From Paracoccaceae bacterium (GTDB taxonomy: Bacteria; Pseudomonadota; Alphaproteobacteria; Rhodobacterales; Rhodobacteraceae), in contig DQCI01000292.1 in the NCBI GenBank assembly GCA_003545125.1, positions 1 through 7,029 of the forward strand: a stretch of 7,029 nt of DNA, read 5' to 3'. The notes under the pieces are model-generated. The model made no database searches and was not told the origin of the DNA. It worked only from the letters and a program-made list of their open reading frames with translations. Within the stretch, counting starts at the first letter, position 1. Each line of letters begins with the position of its first letter. The position numbers were made by a program, and so were the translations under genes. Positions 1-5,465 of this stretch are shown here, piece after piece.

Positions 1-149
1 CCAAAGGCCCGGATCGAGGCCTTGATCTCTTCGATCTGGTCCAGCGGATGCGTCCGCGCGTTGCGCTCGTAGTGGGCCAGGGAGGGCAACCGGACCAGCC
101 CGACGGCAATGCTGGCCTCTTGCTCAAGTTCCGTGATCAGACGTCCCAT
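1..149 (-). CDS. ParB-like N-terminal-domain protein, partial (5' end only)
   Basis: This is the first 49 codons of a gene that continues beyond the left edge, reading leftward from an ATG at 149-147. The visible peptide begins MGRLITELEQ and contains YERNARTHPLDQIEEIKASI (residues about 28-47). That resembles the opening of ParB/Srx-like domains, in which a 'Y.RNARTH...Q...I..SI..FG' stretch follows a short beta strand. The family includes plasmid and chromosome partition proteins and the N-terminal domain of some phage or plasmid DNA methyltransferases; the visible part cannot separate these. The ATG is preferred because an in-frame TGA lies about 11 codons upstream with no ATG between, and a G-rich stretch sits just before it. 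Its promoter should lie in 150-529. Domain recognition is from pattern memory, and function is unresolved because catalytic or DNA-binding parts lie outside the window. Confidence 0.72.
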   Translation of the reverse strand, partial: MGRLITELEQEASIAVGLVRLPSLAHYERNARTHPLDQIEEIKASIRAF

Positions 150-257
150 CGCCCCCAGCCTCGATCCTGTTTTGTTCCCTCAAGAGAATCACAGAATGTT
201 CTCATCTTCAATGCGGTATGGATTTTGTTGCGGGGAACGCGCGGCGCGGCTTCGTTT

Positions 258-322
258 TCGTCCACAGGTCGAAGGTGCCCGAGAAGCGGAAATCGCTTCG
301 TTGAGCCTCGGGTTGTGGAAAA
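258..322. promoter_or_regulatory. pair of DnaA-box-like words in opposite orientation
   Basis: Positions 314-322 read TGTGGAAAA, i.e. TTTTCCACA on the minus strand, which fits the relaxed DnaA-box consensus TTWTNCACA. Positions 258-266 read TCGTCCACA on the plus strand, a weaker 7 of 9 match. The cores TCCACA (261-266) and TGTGGA (314-319) form a perfect inverted pair. The words sit beside an A+T-rich patch and upstream of a ParB-like gene, the kind of setting where replication or DnaA-linked control occurs. Two degenerate 9-mers can easily occur by chance, so this is only a weak candidate. Confidence 0.2.
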
Positions 323-358
323 TCAATGACTTAAGGTCGAAGTTTCTAAACTAAACTC

Positions 359-382
359 GTGTTTTCGAATTTCAAAAAACAC
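359..382. repeat. inverted repeat GTGTTTT-N10-AAAACAC
   Basis: Perfect 7-bp arms (359-365 and 376-382) flank a 10-base spacer within the A+T-rich patch. On the minus strand it would form a stem rich in A-U pairs. It could be a binding site upstream of the ParB-like gene or a weak hairpin behind the GNAT gene; the sequence does not decide between these. Confidence 0.45.
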
Positions 383-448
383 CCAGATATCGGGCTGCGG
401 CGACTGCGCAAGACACATTGGCCCCGAAAGGGACCCAAGGGGGAGGAG

Positions 449-480
449 CGCCAATTTCGAAGCGTAGATTGAATTTGGCG
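449..480. repeat. inverted repeat with 10-bp arms, one mismatch
   Basis: The arms CGCCAATTTC (449-458) and GAATTTGGCG (471-480) pair at 9 of 10 positions around a 12-base loop. It lies about 50 bp past the stop codon of the GNAT gene in its reading direction. No run of T follows on either strand, so it is not a standard intrinsic terminator. It could be a Rho-linked 3' end structure or an operator. Confidence 0.5.
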
Positions 481-495
481 GGACGACTGATCCGG

Positions 496-525
496 CTGTC
501 GGGAGGGTGGCATTGACCCTGACAG
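496..525 (-). terminator. possible 3'-end hairpin behind the GNAT gene
   Basis: Directly after the GNAT stop codon, CTGTC (496-500) pairs with GACAG (521-525) and GGGT (505-508) with ACCC (516-519), giving a two-step stem with an asymmetric internal bulge. No T tract follows in the minus direction, so it may protect the mRNA end or mark factor-dependent termination rather than act alone. Confidence 0.3.
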
Positions 526-529
526 GCGG

Positions 530-1354
530 CTACCCGAGTTCCATCGTTGCGATCGCCTGGAGCGGCGATCCGGCGTGCGGGGCGGGGCCGCGGAACATGC
601 GGGCGGTTGCGAAGGTTGTTTGAAACCCCGCCTTTTCGAGTGCCGCGATCAAGGCGGTGTTCTGATCCGGGACATCGATGATCGCAAGTTCCGACGGCAA
701 CACGTCGAGTGCGGCGCGGGCGAGTCTCATACCGCTTGCGGCGTCCGGCGCGACAATCGGGCCGATCTTGACGCCCTCGCGGCAGCGGCGGATGGTTGCG
801 AACCCGGCGGGACCGGCCGCCCCGTCGAGCACTAGGGTGTGCCGTGTCAGTGTTTGTGTTGTCCAGGCCTCGAGGAAACGTGGACGCCCGACGCCGGTCG
901 CAGCCAGATCCAATGCGCGGATCCCGGCAAGGTCTTCGGGCTGCGCGAGGCGAATGCCGCGGGTGGGGTGTGATGCGAGTGGCCCCAGAAACCGCAGCGT
1001 TGCACCGGCGTGGGCAAACCCAGACTTTGCATAGTTGCCCTGCTGCGCGGCAACGCCGTCAAGACCGACCGTCCGTGCGCCCGCGTGCGCGAGCGCATGC
1101 TTCCAGAGGGCGTAGCCGATGCTCTTTCCACGCCAGTCCGGCAGGCAGAGATAAAGGCCGAGGAAAGCGAATTCATCGTTGTGGTTGACCACGGAAATGG
1201 CCGCAACGGGTGCGCCCTCGCGGACGGCGACGAAAAACCCGTTCGGGTCTGCCGAAAAGAACGCGTCGGCATCGTCGAGACCCGGGTTCCAGCCCTCCGC
1301 GGCGGCCCAGTCGAGAATCAGGCCGGTTTCGGGTTTTTGCGCCCGACGTATCAT
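530..1354 (-). CDS. GNAT family N-acetyltransferase, two-domain
   Basis: This 274-residue protein is predicted to move an acetyl group from acetyl-CoA to an amine in the cytoplasm; the acceptor is unknown. The N-terminal half is a recognisable GNAT domain: the opening MIRRAQKPE..LILDWAAAEGWNPG, a central strand region (about 50-70), and the acetyl-CoA pyrophosphate loop LPDWRGKSIGYALW (about 71-84), a form of the R/Q-x-x-G-x-G/A motif. A GFAHAG segment (about 112-117) closes the domain. Residues about 130-260 look like a second, degenerate GNAT-like domain of the Acetyltransf_18/YitH type, ending with KAGFQTTFATARMFRG, a typical final-strand pattern. It is the second gene after the GntR regulator; its ATG overlaps the regulator's TGA by 4 bp, with no well-placed ribosome site, so translation is probably coupled. 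The GNAT assignment is firm; the second-domain name is from memory. Confidence 0.9.
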   Translation of the reverse strand: MIRRAQKPETGLILDWAAAEGWNPGLDDADAFFSADPNGFFVAVREGAPVAAISVVNHNDEFAFLGLYLCLPDWRGKSIGYALWKHALAHAGARTVGLDGVAAQQGNYAKSGFAHAGATLRFLGPLASHPTRGIRLAQPEDLAGIRALDLAATGVGRPRFLEAWTTQTLTRHTLVLDGAAGPAGFATIRRCREGVKIGPIVAPDAASGMRLARAALDVLPSELAIIDVPDQNTALIAALEKAGFQTTFATARMFRGPAPHAGSPLQAIATMELG

Positions 1355-2049
1355 CGGCCAAGCGCTTCCTTGAGCGAGCCGGCAGGTTGCGGCGCGTTCC
1401 GTAGATCCAGCGAGGTCAGCAGATCGACGAGATGGTGTTTCATCAGCACCTCTGCCCGGTCGCCGTCGGCTTCAGCGAAAGCGTCGAGCAAAGCATGGTG
1501 GGCATGGCTTTCGCACAGCGCGTTTCGCCGCTGCCAGTAGAGCACGATGATCAGCGAAGAGCGGGCGACAAGTTGTGAGAGGAACGCCTCGATCGTCGAT
1601 TGATCGGCGATCCGGGCGATTTCAAGGTGGAAGAGACCCGACAGATAGAGCGCGCGCCCGGCGTTGCCCTCGCTGGTGGCCGCATGTTCGGCATCGATAT
1701 GCTGCTGCAAGGCCGCGATGTCGGCCGGGGTGGCGCGGTCGGCGGCCGAGTGTGCGGTGCGCGGCTCGACCAGCGCGCGGGCCTCGAACACCTCGCGGGC
1801 CTCGCGCACCGAGGGCTGGGCGACAAAGGCGCCGCGGTTGCGCTTCAGATCGACCAGCCGGTCATGCGCGAGCCGTTGCAGCGCCGCGCGCACCACCGTC
1901 CGGCTGACCCCGTAGATCTCCGCAAGATCGTCTTCGCCGAGCTTGGTGCCCGGCGCGAGACGATGCTCGTGGATCGCCAACGCCAACGCGTCGGCGATCT
2001 CACGCGCCGCACCCTGTGGTTCCGCCCGTGCGATGTAGACCTTGTCCAT
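1351..2049 (-). CDS. GntR-family transcriptional regulator, FCD (FadR) subfamily
   Basis: This 232-residue cytoplasmic regulator has an N-terminal winged helix (about 12-77), with the GntR pattern LAPGTKLGEDDLAEIYGVSR, then TVVRAALQRLAHDRLV and the wing RNRGAFVAQPS. An all-helical FCD ligand domain follows (about 83-215). Its conserved marks are FEARALVEP (R91), FH (H141), HAHHALLDAF (H182, H184, H185) and MKHHL (H205, H206). The usual Asp four residues before the first metal-binding His is Ser137. The frame stays open upstream to 2151, but the start is placed at ATG 2049-2047 because a GGAG site (2060-2057) sits 7 bases before it, homologues begin near there, and the extension would run through the palindromic operators. 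It is transcribed divergently from the transporter-racemase operon, so it is the likely controller of that operon, probably as a ligand-relieved repressor, and probably autoregulated. Confidence 0.93.
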   Translation of the reverse strand: MDKVYIARAEPQGAAREIADALALAIHEHRLAPGTKLGEDDLAEIYGVSRTVVRAALQRLAHDRLVDLKRNRGAFVAQPSVREAREVFEARALVEPRTAHSAADRATPADIAALQQHIDAEHAATSEGNAGRALYLSGLFHLEIARIADQSTIEAFLSQLVARSSLIIVLYWQRRNALCESHAHHALLDAFAEADGDRAEVLMKHHLVDLLTSLDLRNAPQPAGSLKEALGR

Positions 2050-2056
2050 TTGTTTG

Positions 2057-2060
2057 CTCC
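2057..2060 (-). promoter_or_regulatory. ribosome binding site deciding the gntR start
   Basis: GGAG on the minus strand lies 7 bases before the ATG at 2049. It supports the short form of the regulator over the 34-residue longer open frame that begins at 2151. Confidence 0.75.
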
Positions 2061-2120
2061 GTGGGCTGACGCTGTCGCAATCGCGCCATGACCGCAAGGC
2101 GGCAGATTCGCACGAGATAC

Positions 2121-2152
2121 TGTATACAATCTTGTCGACAAAAATGTGCACA
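2121..2152. promoter_or_regulatory. three-palindrome operator array (TGTNNACA x3, 12-bp period)
   Basis: Three perfect 8-bp palindromes follow each other: TGTATACA (2121-2128), TGTCGACA (2133-2140, extended to the perfect 10-mer TTGTCGACAA at 2132-2141) and TGTGCACA (2145-2152). All share TGT-NN-ACA while the two central bases differ (AT, CG, GC), and the centres are exactly 12 bp apart. FCD-type GntR proteins bind short palindromes with GT...AC half-sites (FadR-subfamily consensus close to TNGTNNNACNA), and a regulator of that class starts 72 bp away. The assignment to that regulator is inference; the palindromes are seen directly. Confidence 0.72.
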
Positions 2153-2270
2153 CAAACCTCTTCTGCGCCCGTTATTTCACCACCGACGGTTTTCGACCGA
2201 TGACAGACCGGCTCGTCCTTCCGGAATCAAACCGCCTGTTCACAAGCTCGGTGCAACAGGGAACGGATAT

Positions 2271-3245
2271 ATGCGGACCGGACACGACCTCGAACTTGTT
2301 CATGTGACCAAGCGCTACGGCGAGACGGTTGCGGTGCGCGATGTGAGCCATGTGTTCACCCCGGGCAGCTATGTTTGCCTGCTGGGGCCCTCCGGCTGCG
2401 GCAAGTCGACCACGCTGAGGATGATCGCGGGTCATGAGAACGTCAGCGACGGACAGATCGTGCTTGATGGTATCGACGTCTCGCGGCGTGCACCGGCGAA
2501 GCGCGGCACCGCGATGATGTTTCAGAGCTACGCGCTGTTTCCGCATCTGAACGTGCGTGACAACGTTGCCTTTTCGCTGCGGATGAAGGGGATCGACAAA
2601 CCCGCGCGGCATGCGAAGGCGAACGCGCTTCTCGAGCTTGTGCACATGACCGACTACGCCGACCGGTTGCCGGCGCAGCTTTCGGGCGGCCAGCAGCAAC
2701 GGGTGGCGCTGGCGCGCGCGCTGGTCACCGAGCCCAAGGTGCTGCTGCTCGACGAGCCTCTGTCGGCGCTCGACCCGTTTCTCAGGATCCGGATGCGCGC
2801 CGAGCTGAAACGGCTCCAGCGCGAGCTTGGCATAACCTTTCTGCATGTCACCCACGGCCAGGACGAAGCGCTGGCGCTGGCCGACGAAGTCGTGGTGATG
2901 AACAACGCCGTGATCGAGCAGGCCGGCCCGGCGCGCGAGGTCTTCAACCATCCGCGGACCGAATTCGTCGCGCGGTTCATGGGCGGGCACAACGTGATCA
3001 CGCAAGGCGGCGGCAAGGTCGCCCTGCGGGCAGACGACGTGAAGATCGATGGCAAGGGCCTCGCCGCGACCGTCACCACGGTTGAATACCAAGGGGCTGT
3101 CGTCTCGGTCACGGCGACCACGGAAACCGGCGAGGATGTGCTCGCGCTGGTTCCCGAAGAGCAGTTTTTCAATGCACCGAAATCCCCGGGCGATGCGGTG
3201 AAGCTCGCCTGGGACGAGGGGCGGTTGCACCGCCTCCAAGCCTGA
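2271..3245 (+). CDS. ABC transporter ATP-binding protein, PotA-like
   Basis: This 324-residue ATPase drives import by the two permeases encoded downstream and sits on the inner face of the membrane. All nucleotide-binding motifs are intact: Walker A GPSGCGKST (39-47), Q-loop MMFQSYALFPH (Q85), signature LSGGQQQR (137-144), Walker B VLLLDEP (157-163), D-loop SALD (165-168) and switch His195 in LHVTHGQDEA. Residues from about 245 form one short TOBE-like beta region ending VKLAWDEGRLHRLQA, as in spermidine/putrescine- and iron-type importers; E. coli PotA is longer, about 378. The start is placed at ATG 2271, where homology to the family begins (DLELVHVTKRYG) and a GGGA stretch lies upstream. 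The open frame reaches back to 2088, but that part crosses the operator palindromes and has no family likeness. It is the first gene of a five-gene operon. Substrate is not determined by this subunit. Confidence 0.95.
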   Translation: MRTGHDLELVHVTKRYGETVAVRDVSHVFTPGSYVCLLGPSGCGKSTTLRMIAGHENVSDGQIVLDGIDVSRRAPAKRGTAMMFQSYALFPHLNVRDNVAFSLRMKGIDKPARHAKANALLELVHMTDYADRLPAQLSGGQQQRVALARALVTEPKVLLLDEPLSALDPFLRIRMRAELKRLQRELGITFLHVTHGQDEALALADEVVVMNNAVIEQAGPAREVFNHPRTEFVARFMGGHNVITQGGGKVALRADDVKIDGKGLAATVTTVEYQGAVVSVTATTETGEDVLALVPEEQFFNAPKSPGDAVKLAWDEGRLHRLQA

Positions 3246-3273
3246 TCCTCCTCCAACATAGGGACAAACAGCC

Positions 3274-4539
3274 ATGAGCAAGATGAGATACAGCCGCCGG
3301 GGTTTCCTCAAGACCGGCACCGCCGCCGCCGCGGCCACAGCTTTCCCCGCGCCGATGATCTGGGCGCAGGAGATCAAGGACATCACCCTGCGCCAGTTCG
3401 GCACCGGGGTGTCGAACCTCAACGAGGTGGCGACGAAGGTGAAGGAAGACCTTGGGTTCAGCCTCGAGATGACCGCGCTCGACTCGGACGCCGTGACCCA
3501 ACGCGCCGCCACCCAGCCCGACAGTTTCGACATCGCCGACATCGAATACTGGATCGCCAAGAAGGTTTGGCCGACCGGCAACTTGCAAGCGATGGAAACC
3601 TCGAAGATTGAGAATTACGACAAGATCGTCGGCATCTTCCGCTCCGGCAAGCTGACGCCCGAGAGCGAAATCGCGCAAGGCACCGCGCCGCATACGGTCG
3701 GTTTCGTCGAGGGCCCCGGCTCGACCACCTTCGCGGCGGAAGAAACCGGCTACATGACGCTCATTCCGACGATCTACAACGCCGACACCCTCGGCATCCG
3801 CCCCGACCTCATCGGGCGGCCGATCAGCAACTGGTCGGAGCTGCTGAACCCCGAGTTCAAGGGCAAGGCCTCGATCCTCGACATCTCATCGATCGGGATC
3901 ATGGACATGGCGATGGTCGTGGAATCCATGGGGGAGTACAAATACCCCGACAAAGGCAACATGACGAAGGAAGAGATCGACCTCACCATCGGTATCTTCA
4001 CCGAGGCCAAGAAGGCCGGCCAGTTCCGCGCCTTCTGGAAGACCTTCGACGAGAGCGTCAACCTGATGACCTCCGGCGAGGTGGTGATCCAGTCGATGTG
4101 GTCGCCGGCGATCACGGCGGTGAAATCGCGCGGGATTCCTTGTGTCTACCAGCCGCTGGAAGAGGGCTACCGCTCCTGGGGCGGCGGCATTGGCCTGTCG
4201 TCCTCGCTGTCGGGAATGGCGCTGGATGCGGCCTACGAATACATCAACTGGTATCTGTCGGGCTGGGTCGGCGGCTTCCTGATGCGCCAGGGCTATTACT
4301 CGGCGGTGCCGGAGACCTCAAAGGACTTCATGAGCGAAGACGAGTGGGGCTACTGGTTCGAGGGCAGACCCGCGACCGGTGACATCACCAACCCGTTCGG
4401 CGACGTGCTCGCCGCGGCAGGCGAGACCCGCGACGGTGGGTCGTTCTACGACCGCATGGGCGCGGTCGCCTGCTGGAACGCGGTGATGGACGAGAACCAG
4501 TACATGGTTCGCAAGTGGAACGAGTTCATCGCAGCGTAA
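3274..4539 (+). CDS. ABC transporter periplasmic solute-binding protein, PotD-like, Tat-exported
   Basis: This 421-residue protein should bind the transported solute in the periplasm and deliver it to the permeases. It opens with a twin-arginine signal: YSRRGFLKTG (6-15), an alanine-rich core and a likely cleavage after PMIWA (residue 31). The mature part has the pattern of the PotD-type extracellular solute-binding family, with ITLRQFGTGVSN as first strand, LIPTIYNADTLGIRPD (163-178), a SNWSELLNPEFKGKASILD segment (185-203) and GEVVIQSMWSPA (268-279). It is longer than polyamine-binding PotD (about 348), with an aromatic-rich C-terminal part (WGYWFEG, 358-364). Only two cysteines occur, C290 and C400. 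AGGGA (3260-3264) precedes the ATG by 9 bases. The ligand cannot be read; the downstream racemase favours a chiral amino-acid or hydantoin-like compound over a plain polyamine, by inference. Confidence 0.92.
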   Translation: MSKMRYSRRGFLKTGTAAAAATAFPAPMIWAQEIKDITLRQFGTGVSNLNEVATKVKEDLGFSLEMTALDSDAVTQRAATQPDSFDIADIEYWIAKKVWPTGNLQAMETSKIENYDKIVGIFRSGKLTPESEIAQGTAPHTVGFVEGPGSTTFAAEETGYMTLIPTIYNADTLGIRPDLIGRPISNWSELLNPEFKGKASILDISSIGIMDMAMVVESMGEYKYPDKGNMTKEEIDLTIGIFTEAKKAGQFRAFWKTFDESVNLMTSGEVVIQSMWSPAITAVKSRGIPCVYQPLEEGYRSWGGGIGLSSSLSGMALDAAYEYINWYLSGWVGGFLMRQGYYSAVPETSKDFMSEDEWGYWFEGRPATGDITNPFGDVLAAAGETRDGGSFYDRMGAVACWNAVMDENQYMVRKWNEFIAA

Positions 4540-4546
4540 TGCGGTT

Positions 4547-4582
4547 CGGCGCGGGCGGCAGGTTCCCCTTTCGCCCGCGCCG
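4547..4582 (+). repeat. GC-rich hairpin between binding-protein and permease genes
   Basis: Arms CGGCGCGGGCG (4547-4557) and CGCCCGCGCCG (4572-4582) are perfect 11-bp complements around a 14-base loop. No T run follows, so it is unlikely to be a full intrinsic terminator. Its place, 7 bases after the binding-protein stop, suits a 3' stabilising stem or partial attenuator that gives more binding protein than permease, as known between malE and malF. Confidence 0.75.
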
Positions 4583-4615
4583 TTCGATGCCCCCCACCCG
4601 GAAAATGAGGCCGAG

Positions 4616-5464
4616 ATGACGCGAAACCTGATCGGATGGTTGCAGGCCCTGCCGCTCGCGTTTGTTCTCGCGGGGTTTCTCGTCGCGCCCGTTGCGATGA
4701 TCGGGATGGTCTCGTTCTGGGGGTCGACTGAGTTCTCGATCTACCCGGCCTTCCAGTTCGAAAATTATCGGTACCTGTTTTCCTCGGCCGTGACCTGGAA
4801 GGTGTTTTTTGCGACCTTCAAATACGCCGCGATCACCTGGGCCTTGACCCTTTCAATCGGTTTTCCCGTGGCCTTTTTCCTGGCCTTCCACGTCCGCAGC
4901 CAGACCCTGCAGGTGGCGCTGTTTCTGGTCTGCACGATCCCTTTCTGGACTTCGAACATCATCCGGATGATTTCCTGGATCCCGTTCCTGGGCCGCAACG
5001 GCATCGCCAACAAGACGTTGATCGACTGGGGCGTGATCGACCAGCCGCTCGAATGGCTGCTCTATTCCGATTTCTCGGTCATCCTCGCCTTTGTCCACCT
5101 CTACACGCTGTTCATGGTCGTGCCGATCTTCAACACGATGATGCGGATCGACCGGTCGCTCCTGGAGGCCGCGCGCGACGCGGGCGCCAGTGGATACCAG
5201 ACGTTGGTCCACGTCATCCTGCCGCTCACCAAGCCCGGGATCATGATCGGGACGATCTTTGTCGTCACCCTGGTGATGGGCGATTTCATCACCGTGCGGT
5301 TCATGTCGGGGAGCCAGCGCGCCAACGTCGGCCGGCTGATTTCGAACGATATCGCGCTGCTGCAATACCCCTCGGCGGCGGCAACGGCGGTGGTGCTGCT
5401 GGTCACCGTGCTGATGGTGATCGGTATCCTTTTGCGCTTCGTCAACATCCGAAAGGAGCTCTGA
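4616..5464 (+). CDS. ABC transporter permease, PotB-like
   Basis: This 282-residue inner-membrane protein is one half of the transport channel. Six hydrophobic segments can be seen at about 12-35, 65-92, 98-124, 152-175, 207-228 and 255-275. Between the fourth and fifth is the EAA loop that docks on the ATPase: EAARDAGASG (184-193) ending ILPLTKPGI (201-209), matching EAA---G---------I-LP. The segment from about 123 to 150 (IPFLGRNGIANKTLIDWGVI) resembles the PotB-side pattern, whose subunit is usually encoded first. GAGG (4607-4610) lies 5 bases before the ATG. It follows the binding-protein gene after a 76-bp gap containing a strong hairpin and is separated from the next permease by one base. 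Confidence 0.94.
   Translation: MTRNLIGWLQALPLAFVLAGFLVAPVAMIGMVSFWGSTEFSIYPAFQFENYRYLFSSAVTWKVFFATFKYAAITWALTLSIGFPVAFFLAFHVRSQTLQVALFLVCTIPFWTSNIIRMISWIPFLGRNGIANKTLIDWGVIDQPLEWLLYSDFSVILAFVHLYTLFMVVPIFNTMMRIDRSLLEAARDAGASGYQTLVHVILPLTKPGIMIGTIFVVTLVMGDFITVRFMSGSQRANVGRLISNDIALLQYPSAAATAVVLLVTVLMVIGILLRFVNIRKEL
5453..5458 (+). promoter_or_regulatory. strong ribosome binding site of the second permease
   Basis: AAGGAG sits inside the last codons of the first permease gene, 7 bases before the ATG at 5466. It is the best Shine-Dalgarno match in the operon and explains balanced translation of the second permease despite the one-base gap between the genes. Confidence 0.75.
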
Positions 5465-5465
5465 G

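Larger units (their letters stand above)
150..529. other. 380-bp non-coding region upstream of the ParB-like gene
   Basis: No convincing gene is seen here on either strand; short plus-strand frames lack family resemblance. The region contains the 5' side of the ParB-like gene and the 3' side of the GNAT gene. Positions 319-384 are about two-thirds A+T, unlike the surrounding GC-rich DNA. The region also holds a 9-bp direct repeat AGGTCGAAG (266-274 and 334-342), a tandem CTAAACTAAACT (346-357), the inverted repeats listed separately, and a GNRA-capped hairpin on the plus strand (GGCCCC 420-425, loop GAAA, GGGACC 430-435, one mismatch that becomes a G-U pair in the minus transcript). No clear sigma-70 promoter could be chosen. 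Confidence 0.6.
2050..2270. promoter_or_regulatory. divergent promoter region between gntR and the transporter operon
   Basis: This 221-bp gap separates the starts of the regulator (leftward) and the ATPase gene (rightward), so both promoters should lie here. The three-palindrome array at 2121-2152 is its main feature. On the minus strand, TTGTCG (2141-2136) is 16 bp from TATCTC, a poor sigma-70 candidate that overlaps two palindromes; no good promoter is evident toward the ATPase. The stretch 2153-2270 would be the leader of the transporter operon and holds only a small CGGT/ACCG stem near 2187-2199; no known riboswitch was recognised. Confidence 0.6.

Noticed and set aside
184..203. GAGAA-N10-TTCTC near the ParB-like start, checked as a LexA (SOS) box
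   Set aside because: It does not match the alphaproteobacterial GTTC-N7-GTTC pattern, and the arms are only 5 bp.
1010..1540. 176-codon plus-strand frame across the GNAT/GntR junction
   Set aside because: It is antisense to two well-supported genes and has no recognisable domain.
2050..2151. 34-codon N-terminal extension of the GntR regulator
   Set aside because: It passes through two whole palindromes and most of the third, while a GGAG site and normal family length support the ATG at 2049.
2088..2270. 61-codon N-terminal extension of the ATPase
   Set aside because: It crosses the palindrome array and the promoter region and has no ATPase-family likeness; the family match begins just after the ATG at 2271.
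2153..2270. Possible riboswitch in the operon leader
   Set aside because: Only a small 4-bp stem was found; no known riboswitch core was recognised.
2172..3581. 469-codon open frame on the minus strand across the ATPase gene
   Set aside because: It lies opposite a gene with all ABC ATPase motifs and runs into the binding-protein gene. Its composition (Arg/His/Val-rich) is typical of an antisense shadow in GC-rich DNA, and it has no family likeness.
4853..5365. 170-codon minus-strand frame inside the first permease
   Set aside because: Asp/Arg/His-rich translation is the expected reverse of a hydrophobic membrane gene; no ribosome site or family likeness.
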